Positions 16,437 through 24,163 of a DNA stretch of 64,000 nucleotides are shown here, piece by piece. The notes under the pieces were generated by a model. That model searched no databases. It saw only the letters and a program-made list of their open reading frames with translations, and was not told the DNA's origin. Origin of the DNA: an uncultured Aequorivita sp. (GTDB lineage: Bacteria; Bacteroidota; Bacteroidia; Flavobacteriales; Flavobacteriaceae); assembly GCA_937125455.1 (NCBI GenBank), contig CAKZLK010000047.1, positions 140,526-204,525 of the forward strand, in the 5' to 3' direction. Numbering within the stretch: position 1 is the stretch's first letter; every line of letters begins with the position of its first letter. A program made the translations under genes and the position numbers.

Positions 16437-17618
16437 TTAGTGGGTCTCATTAGCTTTTAAAACCCGAAGCAGGTTTCCGCCAAGAATTTTATCGATATCT
16501 TTTTCGCTATAGCCTTTTTCCAATAATGCTTTTGTAATCTTAGGATAATCGGTAACATCATCCAACTGGCTTGGTGGTAAAAAGATTCCGTCAAAATCGG
16601 AACCGATACCTACGTAATCTACGCCGACTAAATTGATGACGTATTCAATATGTTGAATAACAAAATCGAAAGGTGCGCGAAGTTGTTGGGATTCATCTGC
16701 ATATTTTATGTAGATACTTTCTTGTGCGATAAATGAATTCATCCCAGCTTGCGTTAATGAATCTATTTCGGTTTTGTGTTTTTCCAGAAATGCACTTTCC
16801 CTTGCATCCACAGATGGATCTATAAATCCCGAGTTAAAATTTATCTGAATTACACCCCCATTTTTGGCAATTGCTTTAATTTGGTCGTCTTTTAAATTTC
16901 GCTTGTGCGGGCAGAGGGAATATACGGAACTATGCGAAGCGATGATGGGTTTAGTAGTCGTGGCAATCACATCCCAAAAGGTTTGCTCCCCAACATGCGA
17001 AACATCTACCAGCATCCCCAAACTGTTCATTTTTTGGACTATTTGTTTCCCCTTAGCCGTAAGCCCTTTTTTGCCTTCTGAATTTTTTGCGCCTTCTGGA
17101 TTGGTTTCATCGGAAGCGCTTGTTGCCCAAGGAGTAGAATTGTTCCACGTAAGTGTGATATAACGAACACCGCGATTGTAAAGCGCTTCAAGTTTACCTA
17201 AATCATCCTCAAATTGATGGCCGCCTTCCAAACCTACCAAAGTAGCAATTTTCTTCTGATTAACAGCTTTTAGAAGTTCTTTTAAATTGGCGACTTTCAC
17301 AATTTTATCAGGATTTCGTTTTATTACGGCATCCAAACTATCTATTTGGCGGTTGGCAAAGGCATACGGATTTACCCTTTCACCATCGCTCCAAACAGAA
17401 AAGAACTGAACATCTACGCCACCTTCCTTCATCCTGTTAAGGTCGCTGTGGGTTTTGCCTTTCAAATCGGTATCGAAAACAAAATTTTTCTCCATTGTTT
17501 GGGTGAGAAAATCGTTGTGCGTGTCCACTAATATCGCTTTGTTATGAATTTTTTGATAGCCCTGGGCGCTTAGTTGAAGCGTTGTGATTAAGCTGAAGAA
17601 TAGTAGTTTCCTTTTCAT
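16437..17618 (-). CDS. Exported membrane dipeptidase (peptidase family M19)
   Basis: The 393-residue protein has a short signal peptide (LLFFSLITTLQLSAQ) and the amidohydrolase fold of renal dipeptidase. Zinc-ligand motifs appear in order: LVDTHNDF (HxD), LVGLEGGHQF (bridging Glu), IASHSSVYSLCPHKRN (His ligands) and VGIGSDFDGI (Asp). It should hydrolyse dipeptides, including D-amino-acid dipeptides, in the periplasm. Together with the S33 peptidase nearby it suggests peptide scavenging. No truncation is seen; the length is normal for the family. Confidence 0.93.
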   Translation of the reverse strand: MKRKLLFFSLITTLQLSAQGYQKIHNKAILVDTHNDFLTQTMEKNFVFDTDLKGKTHSDLNRMKEGGVDVQFFSVWSDGERVNPYAFANRQIDSLDAVIKRNPDKIVKVANLKELLKAVNQKKIATLVGLEGGHQFEDDLGKLEALYNRGVRYITLTWNNSTPWATSASDETNPEGAKNSEGKKGLTAKGKQIVQKMNSLGMLVDVSHVGEQTFWDVIATTTKPIIASHSSVYSLCPHKRNLKDDQIKAIAKNGGVIQINFNSGFIDPSVDARESAFLEKHKTEIDSLTQAGMNSFIAQESIYIKYADESQQLRAPFDFVIQHIEYVINLVGVDYVGIGSDFDGIFLPPSQLDDVTDYPKITKALLEKGYSEKDIDKILGGNLLRVLKANETH

Positions 17619-17687
17619 AATATAGTTATTGATTGTTAGCTTTTTCTCATTTAGAAAGTTTTTGTCGGATGTTTTTAAATAGTTTAA

Positions 17688-18443
17688 TCATTTGTTCAAT
17701 TCGGTTTTAATTAAAACAATTAAATGCTTAATTTCTGTATCCAGATTTTCTCGATAATTAATCACATCTTGGGTAAAGGTCAATTTCATTCCCAAGAGAT
17801 TTCTAACTCTTTTAATTTTTAATAAATCTTCATAGTTGTTTTTTGGCTCGCCTTCAATATTAATAGTAGGTATGTTGGATTTTATTAACGGAATGAAATT
17901 TATATCGTTTTCCAAAATATCATCTACTCGAATTTGATGGACACTTAATCGGTCTGCAAGTATATCGTTGAGCCTCTTTAGACGAAATTCCAATTCTGTA
18001 AACTTTTCATTTATTTTTTTGCTTTTAATTAAACTCAGCTTATTGGTGTTTTTTAAATTGTTATAAGCATTAAAAGTTGGCTGGTCGCTGTTTAAGTCCC
18101 ATACTGCACTTACAAAAATTGAATCGGGAATTAATGAAGCGTTCGTTGAAGGATGGTTTGAATCAATTCTAAGAATTCGTATAAGTCTTACTTTTAAAGC
18201 GTCTTCTTCAGAAATCAATTCTTCTGACTGCTTTTTTGCTACACTTAGATTTTCTAATAAACTTTCTAAAACTGCTTTTCCCTCATTGGCATCTTTTCTG
18301 TTTTGATTCCAATTATTGATACTCAACGCTATCAAAATCCCAATGACCACAAGTATAATTTCGCCGATTGCGTATTTAAGGTATCTTGTGGTTTTGCCTT
18401 CTGCGAGAAGGTTTTTGCGGATGTTGCGGAAGAGTTTTATCAT
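17688..18443 (-). CDS. DUF6090-type membrane protein, second copy
   Basis: This paralogue of the gene at 11066 starts with MIKLFRNIRKNLLAEGKTTR and the same membrane segment GEIILVVIGILIALSINNW. The C-terminal ~200 residues are helical and unlike the first copy apart from general character. I moved the start from the track's 18491 to ATG 18443, where the conserved family N-terminus begins. The function is unknown. The very high DNA similarity limited to the first ~130 bases suggests duplication followed by divergence, or gene conversion of the 5' end. Confidence 0.78.
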   Translation of the reverse strand: MIKLFRNIRKNLLAEGKTTRYLKYAIGEIILVVIGILIALSINNWNQNRKDANEGKAVLESLLENLSVAKKQSEELISEEDALKVRLIRILRIDSNHPSTNASLIPDSIFVSAVWDLNSDQPTFNAYNNLKNTNKLSLIKSKKINEKFTELEFRLKRLNDILADRLSVHQIRVDDILENDINFIPLIKSNIPTINIEGEPKNNYEDLLKIKRVRNLLGMKLTFTQDVINYRENLDTEIKHLIVLIKTELNK

Positions 18444-18623
18444 TTTGTATAGTCGTGATATGTTAAAGCCTAACTTACTTCCTATATTCAATTCTTATTG
18501 AAAGTTAAAGAGCAAGGCTTTTCTACTATTTTTGAATACCGTTTAATTCCCGATGACGGCTTTTATTGTTTTTTTTAAAGAGGTCACAAGAAAAAAAACC
18601 AATCGTTAAACATTTACTTGCGT

Positions 18624-18707
18624 TTATACGTTAATCGGTCTCAATGCGGTATGCCTTTTCTGCGCTTCTATGCATGCTGGATTTTCTAATAATTCTTTAA
18701 ACTTCAT
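18624..18707 (-). CDS. Possible 27-residue peptide coupled to the sulfotransferase gene
   Basis: An ATG (18707-18705) overlaps the TGA of the sulfotransferase gene as ATGA. It opens a frame encoding MKFKELLENPACIEAQKRHT and seven further residues before TAA. The composition is protein-like and the overlap is the classical coupling arrangement, but the size makes chance possible. No homologue is known to me. Confidence 0.3.
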   Translation of the reverse strand: MKFKELLENPACIEAQKRHTALRPINV

Positions 18708-19444
18708 CCAAAGAATTTAATCAATCCATAGATGATCGCAACTAATATGATTGCTCCAATAGCCAATATTGTATATGCTCCTTTGGTTATATCTGCAATT
18801 GTCTTTTTAATTTCTGCGCGATCATTTACATTTGGAAACTCAGAATTTGGCACTTCAACATCTAAAAATTTGCAAAGTGGTTCCCATCCCTGATCTACTG
18901 TAAAGATTAAAAGCTTTTCTTTAGGAATTGCAGCTTTCACTTCTTCTATATGTTCATTATAGCATGCAATAGCCAATGTTTTATCATTCATTGTCCCCTT
19001 GTGATTTCGTTGCCAAATTAATTTCGCGCTCATATTTCCCATTTTTCTACCGAATGAGGTGAAGAGTTCAAGGACTTTAAACTGCCATCGGTTTTCGGTA
19101 AAATAAATGGTTGCTATGGTGCTTTCGTACCAGGCCTCGGGTCCGCGCGGATGCAAAGTGAGTAATACTTTTGCATCGGGGTTTGCTTCATACAATTCAC
19201 GCCATACACAACACGCCGGATTATCTACAGTAGCGTTATACTTTTCAAATACTTTATCCCAATCATGTTGCTGGCCAGCCTTTGCATTAGCCACATCATT
19301 CCAAAAATCGAGATGCCCTTTATTTTCTTTATTAAGAATTACTTCCGACATGTGGTAGCATGGAAATCCCAATTGCTTTAATGCGGTAAATGTTGACATG
19401 GTACCTGTTCGTCCATATCCTGCTCCTATTATTTTTAGATTCAT
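18704..19444 (-). CDS. Sulfotransferase-family protein with C-terminal membrane anchor
   Basis: The 246-residue protein has the 5' PAPS-binding-type loop IIGAGYGRTGTMSTFTAL at its N-terminus. The later elements AKVLLTLHPRGPEAWYEST and the terminal PLCKFLDVEVP fit the sulfotransferase family of the Sulfotransfer_4 type, usually about 200-220 residues. The extra C-terminus (AYTILAIGAIILVAIIYGLI) is a membrane helix, so the enzyme is probably tail-anchored with the catalytic domain in the cytoplasm. The acceptor is unknown. Many members of this group are annotated only by similarity, and sulfate transfer has not been shown for most. It ends the run of NTF2/EthD/RidA genes. Confidence 0.8.
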   Translation of the reverse strand: MNLKIIGAGYGRTGTMSTFTALKQLGFPCYHMSEVILNKENKGHLDFWNDVANAKAGQQHDWDKVFEKYNATVDNPACCVWRELYEANPDAKVLLTLHPRGPEAWYESTIATIYFTENRWQFKVLELFTSFGRKMGNMSAKLIWQRNHKGTMNDKTLAIACYNEHIEEVKAAIPKEKLLIFTVDQGWEPLCKFLDVEVPNSEFPNVNDRAEIKKTIADITKGAYTILAIGAIILVAIIYGLIKFFG

Positions 19445-19524
19445 TTATTATGGTTTTAGAATTTCTGTCTTATAGGTTTGCATATAGAATTCTTTGTTAT
19501 TTTGATTGTTAACTTTTAAAATGT

Positions 19525-19830
19525 TTATCCTTCAACACTTCCAACAATCAGCGTTGCACCACCAGTTGCAAAATTGGCCAAGTCTGCTGCTGTGGCCTGT
19601 CCCTCAGGCGAACCCATGGTAGTCTGCATAGCTTCTGGACTGGAAAACCAAAATTCCGCCATTCTGTAATAGGCAGCTTTTGAACCATCTGGAGCACTTA
19701 AAAATTTGGTGAGTTCAAGCTTTGTATGCCCTTTCATTTTTGCAGCTTTTGGCAAGTGGGTATTGGTGTAATGATCTTCAAATGCGTTAATGTCTGTTGG
19801 GTGTCCATAAAGGACAGTTAGTTTAATCAT
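19525..19830 (-). CDS. EthD family protein
   Basis: The 101-residue protein matches the EthD family in length and sequence: KLTVLYGHPTDINAFEDHY, then THLPKAAKM and the middle strand YRMAEFWFSSPEAMQ. The C-terminal glycine-rich stretch is LANFATGGATLIVG. EthD proteins form dimeric alpha+beta barrels and are needed for some ether-degrading P450 systems or polyketide cyclisations; most are of unknown role. No P450 gene is seen here. It lacks a signal peptide and so is cytoplasmic, unlike several neighbours. Confidence 0.88.
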   Translation of the reverse strand: MIKLTVLYGHPTDINAFEDHYTNTHLPKAAKMKGHTKLELTKFLSAPDGSKAAYYRMAEFWFSSPEAMQTTMGSPEGQATAADLANFATGGATLIVGSVEG

Positions 19831-19866
19831 GTCATTTGTTTTAGAGTTAATAGTTTTATCTTGATA

Positions 19867-20388
19867 TTATTCCGCCTTATGCACTTCCAACTCTATTTCA
19901 ATCAAAAATTCGGGAAGCGCCAATTCTTTTACACCAAGCCAAGATCCAGTTGGGAATTGTTTTTTGTAGATTTCATTTCTATATGCGGCAACTTCCAAGA
20001 ACTTAGGCATATTGGTAGTGAACACATTTTCAACAACCACATCGTCAAAAGTGCAGCCGTAATGTTTTAGGATCTTATCTAAATCGGCATAACAGTTTTT
20101 CATTTGCTGTTCAAAATCGCCTACTGCAGTTGGATTACCTTCATCGTCCATACTCACAGCGCCAGAGATTTTTATGTCGTTGCCTATTTTTACGGCATGC
20201 GAATAGCCATAGGCTTTTTCCACTTCTGGACGCAGCAGAAAATAGTCTGGGGTTTCATCTGCAACAACAGTTTCAGTTGGTTTTGGTTTTTCTAGAGTTG
20301 TTTCCGTTTTGGTTTTCTCGTTGCAGCTGGAGAATGATATTGCTGCCACTAAAGCGATTGCTAATGTTGTTAATTTTGTTGTCTTCAT
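19867..20388 (-). CDS. RidA/YjgF-family lipoprotein
   Basis: The 173-residue protein has a lipoprotein signal (IALVAAISFSSC) followed by a RidA-type domain (HAVKIGNDIKISGAVSMDDE; QQMKNCYADLDKILKHYGC; VVENVFTTNMPKFLEVAAYR; PTGSWLGVKELALPEFLIEI). The terminal arginine that canonical RidA uses to deaminate imines (usually R in P.R..v) is not present in the expected place (SWLGVKELA instead). This copy may therefore not be an enamine/imine deaminase. An exported RidA protein is unusual, since the classic enzyme is cytoplasmic. It belongs to the same one-directional cluster. Confidence 0.85.
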   Translation of the reverse strand: MKTTKLTTLAIALVAAISFSSCNEKTKTETTLEKPKPTETVVADETPDYFLLRPEVEKAYGYSHAVKIGNDIKISGAVSMDDEGNPTAVGDFEQQMKNCYADLDKILKHYGCTFDDVVVENVFTTNMPKFLEVAAYRNEIYKKQFPTGSWLGVKELALPEFLIEIELEVHKAE

Positions 20389-20424
20389 TTTTGATTGTTT
20401 TATAGTTGATTTATAATTTAGGGT

Positions 20425-20880
20425 TTAATCATTAACACCATATTTAATCTGCCTGCTATATTCTTCATCATCAAAAGTCCCTTTCGATTCTTTTATTAAA
20501 CCGTTGTCATCCAATTCCCAAAGTTCAAAACCGCTTATGTTTACTTTTTTTCCTGTTCCGTTTGCACCTGTGTTGGTTCCAGTTAATGTCCAATGAAATT
20601 CGGTGTCTTTTGGAGTTTTTACCAAACTGTCAAAAGCCACAATCATATCATCGGGAAAGGCATCTATAAAGGCTTTGGCAGATTGGGTAATGGCTGCCCT
20701 GCCAGTAGCGGGAGTGCCATTATTTATATTAAGGGAGCCATCTTCGGCATAAAATAAAGCCACATACTCGGGTTTCTTGCTGCACCATGCCTGTGCATAA
20801 CTCTTAGCGAAGACGATTGGGTCGTAAATTCTTTCAGTTTCTGGAATACGGGTGGAGGTGAACGAAATATTGATAAACTT
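20425..20880 (-). pseudogene. NTF2-like (SnoaL-type) second domain, cut off by an upstream amber codon
   Basis: This open frame directly continues the gene at 20881-21360. After the in-frame TAG it reads KFINISFTSTRIPETERIYD and then a full NTF2-like domain (VFAKSYAQAWCSKKPEYVAL, YAEDGSLNINNG, GRAAITQSAKAFIDAFPDDM, ISGFELWELDDNGLIKESKG). The track starts it only at an internal GTG (20763), which would remove the first helix; no ATG lies upstream of it. NTF2-like proteins normally have xxWKFxNxSFT at this point, so the TAG (20881-20883) stands where TGG would be expected. The C-terminal domain is probably not translated unless the stop is read through or translation restarts. Confidence 0.7.
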
Positions 20881-21360
20881 CTAAGCTTCATTTTCTTTTA
20901 TCAATGTGAAATAATCAATGTTGTGCAAAAGCGGAACTCCAAAAGCATGTAAAACAGCATCGGCTTTTACGAATGCCAAATGTCCATCGCTTAGGTGGAT
21001 TGTGTATTCTTTTACGGGTTCAAAATAAGGGCGATTTGTTCTGTTTTTTGCCGCTTCAAAATATTCGCTCATTAACATGGTTTCGGTAGTCCATTTGCCA
21101 TCCCTTAATCTTATGGTTGCTAGATTTGCATTATCTGACATCATTTTTACCATGGCATCCAAGTTGTAATTGCCTGCCACAATTAGAAATTGTTCAACAG
21201 TTGCTTTTACATCAGCTTCGTCTTGGGTGTAAATTTTTAATATTGCGTTTGTTGTTTGTGAATTTTTCATTGCATCGGAATTTTGACCAATAGCTTGATT
21301 CATATGCATCAAGCCGAAGGCAAGACACATCAGCGAATAGTATTTTAAAGTGGTTGCCAT
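20881..21360 (-). CDS. Exported NTF2-like protein, first domain, ending at a premature amber codon
   Basis: The protein has a signal peptide (YYSLMCLAFGLMHMNQAIGQ) and one NTF2-like domain (DVKATVEQFLIVAGNYNLDA to HNIDYFTLIKENEA). The domain is a small cone-shaped fold used for ligand binding or catalysis. The reading frame stops at TAG 20881-20883, exactly before KFINISFT, the expected last strand, so this product lacks its final beta strand. I use ATG 21360 in place of the track's 21414 because a normal signal peptide then begins at once. It lies in a run with two further NTF2-like genes. Confidence 0.7.
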   Translation of the reverse strand: MATTLKYYSLMCLAFGLMHMNQAIGQNSDAMKNSQTTNAILKIYTQDEADVKATVEQFLIVAGNYNLDAMVKMMSDNANLATIRLRDGKWTTETMLMSEYFEAAKNRTNRPYFEPVKEYTIHLSDGHLAFVKADAVLHAFGVPLLHNIDYFTLIKENEA

Positions 21361-21418
21361 TTTTGTAATTATTTGAATAGTCGAAATTTTTAATTTGGGC
21401 CTTTGTTTTTTCATCTTT

Positions 21419-21856
21419 TTAATGATATTTCTTTACAATAATTGATTTTGTTGAAGCCGAATTCTCCCGTAATTTCGCAACGGTTTTGTATTCTTCGGAA
21501 GTTGTAAAACTCTGAAGTTGTTCTATGGATTCCCATTCCAGGATAATGAATCGGTTTGGGTTCCAGTTTCCTTCCACGGGTGTCACTTTTCGGTCGGGTT
21601 CCGGGTCAAACGCCATCCCACCTGAACGTACCAAATAGATTCCGCCATATTTTTCAATAAGTGGTTCCACTTTTGCCCGATATTGCTGGTATTGAAGTGA
21701 ATCGTTCACCGTAATATCCAAAACCATCAATATTTTTTCTGAAGGCATTCCAGTTATATGCGAATCAACACTCCCATGGGGGTCACTGTTTTGGGCGTTT
21801 ACTGTATATATGCCCATAAATAGAAATATTAGAAGTTTAAGTATTTTTGTTTTCAT
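21419..21856 (-). CDS. Exported DUF1330-type protein
   Basis: The 145-residue protein has a signal peptide (LLIFLFMGIYTVNAQ) and a DUF1330-like domain (MVLDITVNDSLQYQQYRAKV, PLIEKYGGIYLVRSGG, NRFIILEWESIEQLQSF). Members form dimeric alpha+beta barrels like EthD and monooxygenase-type ABM proteins. The export is unusual; most DUF1330 proteins are cytoplasmic. It precedes the broken NTF2 gene by 58 bases on the same strand. The role is unknown. Confidence 0.85.
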   Translation of the reverse strand: MKTKILKLLIFLFMGIYTVNAQNSDPHGSVDSHITGMPSEKILMVLDITVNDSLQYQQYRAKVEPLIEKYGGIYLVRSGGMAFDPEPDRKVTPVEGNWNPNRFIILEWESIEQLQSFTTSEEYKTVAKLRENSASTKSIIVKKYH

Positions 21857-21911
21857 TTGACTTTATGGTTTTTTGAACTAGGTGTCTCTTCTTTTCTTGC
21901 TGTTCTTTTTT

Positions 21912-22247
21912 TCAATAAATTATATTTTCCAAAATTCTCCCAAGATTACTTTCAGGCCTGGCTATCTTTCGGTCTGCAGCGAACACTTGCTGAATTTCAT
22001 TTTTCAGTTGACATAGTTCCAGTTCAGAATATTTATGCCATTCTAAGGCTTCTTGAATTTTTTCTAGGCTTTCATCTTCACCATCATTTTGTAATTCTCG
22101 ATACATTTTGTCGAAAATTTCAGCGGAAGTTTTGAGTTTTATGAGCTTTAATTCCTCATCGTTCTCTATTTTATCTGCTTTAGCGCATAACAGAAGTATG
22201 TATATTTTCAGTTCTTCTTTGCTCCAAGATGCTGCGTTAGTTTTCAT
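21912..22247 (-). CDS. Small TerB-like protein
   Basis: The 111-residue all-helical protein begins with SWSKEELKIYILLLCAKADK followed by IENDEELKLIK. That resembles the first helices of TerB-type domains, in which an acidic cluster (here DKIENDEE) can bind metal ions. It lacks a signal peptide. TerB proteins occur in tellurite-resistance and stress systems, but no other ter gene is nearby, so I name only the fold. It sits between two exported protein genes of the cluster. Confidence 0.55.
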   Translation of the reverse strand: MKTNAASWSKEELKIYILLLCAKADKIENDEELKLIKLKTSAEIFDKMYRELQNDGEDESLEKIQEALEWHKYSELELCQLKNEIQQVFAADRKIARPESNLGRILENIIY

Positions 22248-22332
22248 AATCTTGTTTTTAGATGAATTCTTTTAAAGTGAAATGCACGGCTCAGCATAGC
22301 CATACCGCGCATTCAACTTCTTTGTGCTATTT

Positions 22333-23097
22333 TTAATTGGCAACTTTTACATCGCCATTAATACCACTTAAATCTGGACGGAAAATCCAAATTTCGGTTT
22401 CGCCGCCATTGGTTACATCCATCCAATCTTTTATAAATTGAGCCCAACTTCCTGCACCTTTCATTTCGTCATATTTTTTTGCTATGCTATTGTCTTGGCC
22501 CAACCAAGCAGATTTATCAAAAAATGAAATGACTGCTAAGTCTCTTCCTTCCTTGGTACTTCCAAATTCGTTGGTATAAATACCATAAATGTCGGTAGGA
22601 GATTTTTCGGCATACACATCGTGGACTTTTTTCACGAGTTTCATGGCATCTTCATATTTACCTCTTTTTATGTCCCAATAATCCACTGACATATTTTTTA
22701 TGGTAAAATCTTTTGGAAAACGCGAAAGTTCAGGATGACTGCGCCAGTAAGTTTGCGCACCACTATCGTTCAGCATATATGGAGCTACATTAGTGTTCCA
22801 GTCGGCATCGTGGCCTTCTTTTTGGGCTGGTCTGCTATCTAAAGAGCTCCAAGGAAATGGTCCCATAACCCATACATAGTTACCCGTATTTGGACCGTTA
22901 GAAATCCAGTAAACACGCACGCCATAAGGGCCGTCGCTATGGTACTTTTTATTGTGTGCCGTAATTCCTTTTTCAAATTGGGTTATTTGGGCTGGGTTGG
23001 GCTTTAAGAGTGCGTTTTCGAATACGCCGTATTCGGTATTGTTTTGCGATATTGCTAAAAAAGGCAATAAAAGCATTGTAAGAATTATTTTTCTCAT
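22333..23097 (-). CDS. Exported protein of unknown function, likely tandem alpha+beta barrel
   Basis: I do not recognise this 254-residue protein. It has a signal peptide (IILTMLLLPFLAISQ). It seems to be built from two related halves: QITQFEKGITAHNKKYHSDG with NYVWVMGPFPWSSL, and KYEDAMKLVKKVHDVYAEKS with RDLAVISFFDKSAW. Each has a helix after a strand, followed by another strand with aromatic residues, as in dimeric alpha+beta (ABM/EthD-like) barrels. The Trp-rich content (YWRSHPELSRFP; SVDYWDIKRG) is marked. It lies in a cluster with EthD, DUF1330 and NTF2-like genes, which supports the fold reading. Confidence 0.6.
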   Translation of the reverse strand: MRKIILTMLLLPFLAISQNNTEYGVFENALLKPNPAQITQFEKGITAHNKKYHSDGPYGVRVYWISNGPNTGNYVWVMGPFPWSSLDSRPAQKEGHDADWNTNVAPYMLNDSGAQTYWRSHPELSRFPKDFTIKNMSVDYWDIKRGKYEDAMKLVKKVHDVYAEKSPTDIYGIYTNEFGSTKEGRDLAVISFFDKSAWLGQDNSIAKKYDEMKGAGSWAQFIKDWMDVTNGGETEIWIFRPDLSGINGDVKVAN

Positions 23098-23193
23098 AAT
23101 ATTTAATTTGTGTTTCCGCCCAAGGCGAAAACGGGTTAGTATTTAATTTTTTGGCATAATAAACTGGGGATTTTATAGTGAAATTTTTGTGGC

Positions 23194-24126
23194 TTAATCC
23201 AATAATTTCGGGTTATAATAAGCCGTTTCCGAAGTGATTTTTCCTTCTTCATTAAAATTCATTTGATAATGAATTGGCATGGTAATCGCTTTTTTGTCAG
23301 CTTTGCGGATAAAATTTATATTCCACCAAGAAAGAACTACCCCCATATCACCCATTTCATAATGTAAATAGTCTGGATAGCCTACCATGTCTATACTGGA
23401 AACATCATATTTCTCTAAAATCTGTTTGTCTATTTCTTTTTGTTCTGTTAAGGAAATGCTTTCCATAGTAGGTGAACTGGAATCTACAAACTCTACATCT
23501 TTATCATAAAAACTGTAAGCTTTGTCCCAATCATTGAACTCTATGGCATACATCATTTTACGAACAGTATTTATGTTTTCGTGATGGTTATAGATGGTTC
23601 CGTTTTTCCTGTCACTAAAACTTTGGCGAATTTCTGAACCAATATTGGCGTTGCTATAGGTTATAATAGTTTGTATTTTATTGTTTTTATTCACTATAAA
23701 CAATCGGTGCATAGGTTGGTTTATCTTAACTCCTGTCTTTTTATGCACACCTTTCATATCTTCCCAAGTTTGTACCCACATTACATCTTTTTGGTTATCG
23801 TCTTTGTATTCCAATGCATCAGGATAAGCCCCTGGGGAACGGCTTATTGAAAAATAATCAAGGGCGTCGTGCCAACCTTTTGCTGAATTTGAAAAACTTT
23901 CTTTATCCTGTCCTTTGTCATTTGAGTCGATACTCGTACCGTTATAGGCTCTAAAGTCATCGGCCAGATAGCTCGCTACTTGTTGGGTGTCGCCTTTCAC
24001 AAAAGCTTGTGTCATGGCCTCCACTGTGGTAATAGCCGGATGTTCTACGTAAATAGTTCCGTTCTTTTTTTGCGAATAGGTAATGCAAGCAATAAGCATC
24101 ATTACCGAAAGAATTGTTGTTTTCAT
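23194..24126 (-). CDS. Exported protein with two NTF2-like domains
   Basis: The 310-residue protein has a signal peptide (VMMLIACITYSQ). Two NTF2-like (SnoaL-type) domains follow, at about residues 30-165 and 180-308: ITTVEAMTQAFVKGDTQQVA with LADDFRAYNG, and NTVRKMMYAIEFNDWDKAYS with YDKDVEFVDSSSP. Both contain the KNNKIQTIITYS and EGKITSETAYYN end strands. This two-domain layout is what the amber-cut gene at 20425-21360 would also have if intact. The substrates are unknown; none of the known catalytic sets of NTF2-like enzymes can be assigned by eye. Confidence 0.8.
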   Translation of the reverse strand: MKTTILSVMMLIACITYSQKKNGTIYVEHPAITTVEAMTQAFVKGDTQQVASYLADDFRAYNGTSIDSNDKGQDKESFSNSAKGWHDALDYFSISRSPGAYPDALEYKDDNQKDVMWVQTWEDMKGVHKKTGVKINQPMHRLFIVNKNNKIQTIITYSNANIGSEIRQSFSDRKNGTIYNHHENINTVRKMMYAIEFNDWDKAYSFYDKDVEFVDSSSPTMESISLTEQKEIDKQILEKYDVSSIDMVGYPDYLHYEMGDMGVVLSWWNINFIRKADKKAITMPIHYQMNFNEEGKITSETAYYNPKLLD

Positions 24127-24163
24127 TAGTTGTATATTTATTTGGTTAATATTCTGTTTTATT

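Noticed and set aside
16437-16450. Track start of the DUF3472 gene at 16450, overlapping the dipeptidase gene
   Set aside because: The extra ten residues precede a normal signal peptide start at Met 16420, so the upstream start was not used.
20425-20763. Independent short NTF2-like gene starting at GTG 20763
   Set aside because: The frame continues upstream without a stop to TAG 20881, and the start would remove the first helix of the domain. A broken two-domain gene explains it better.
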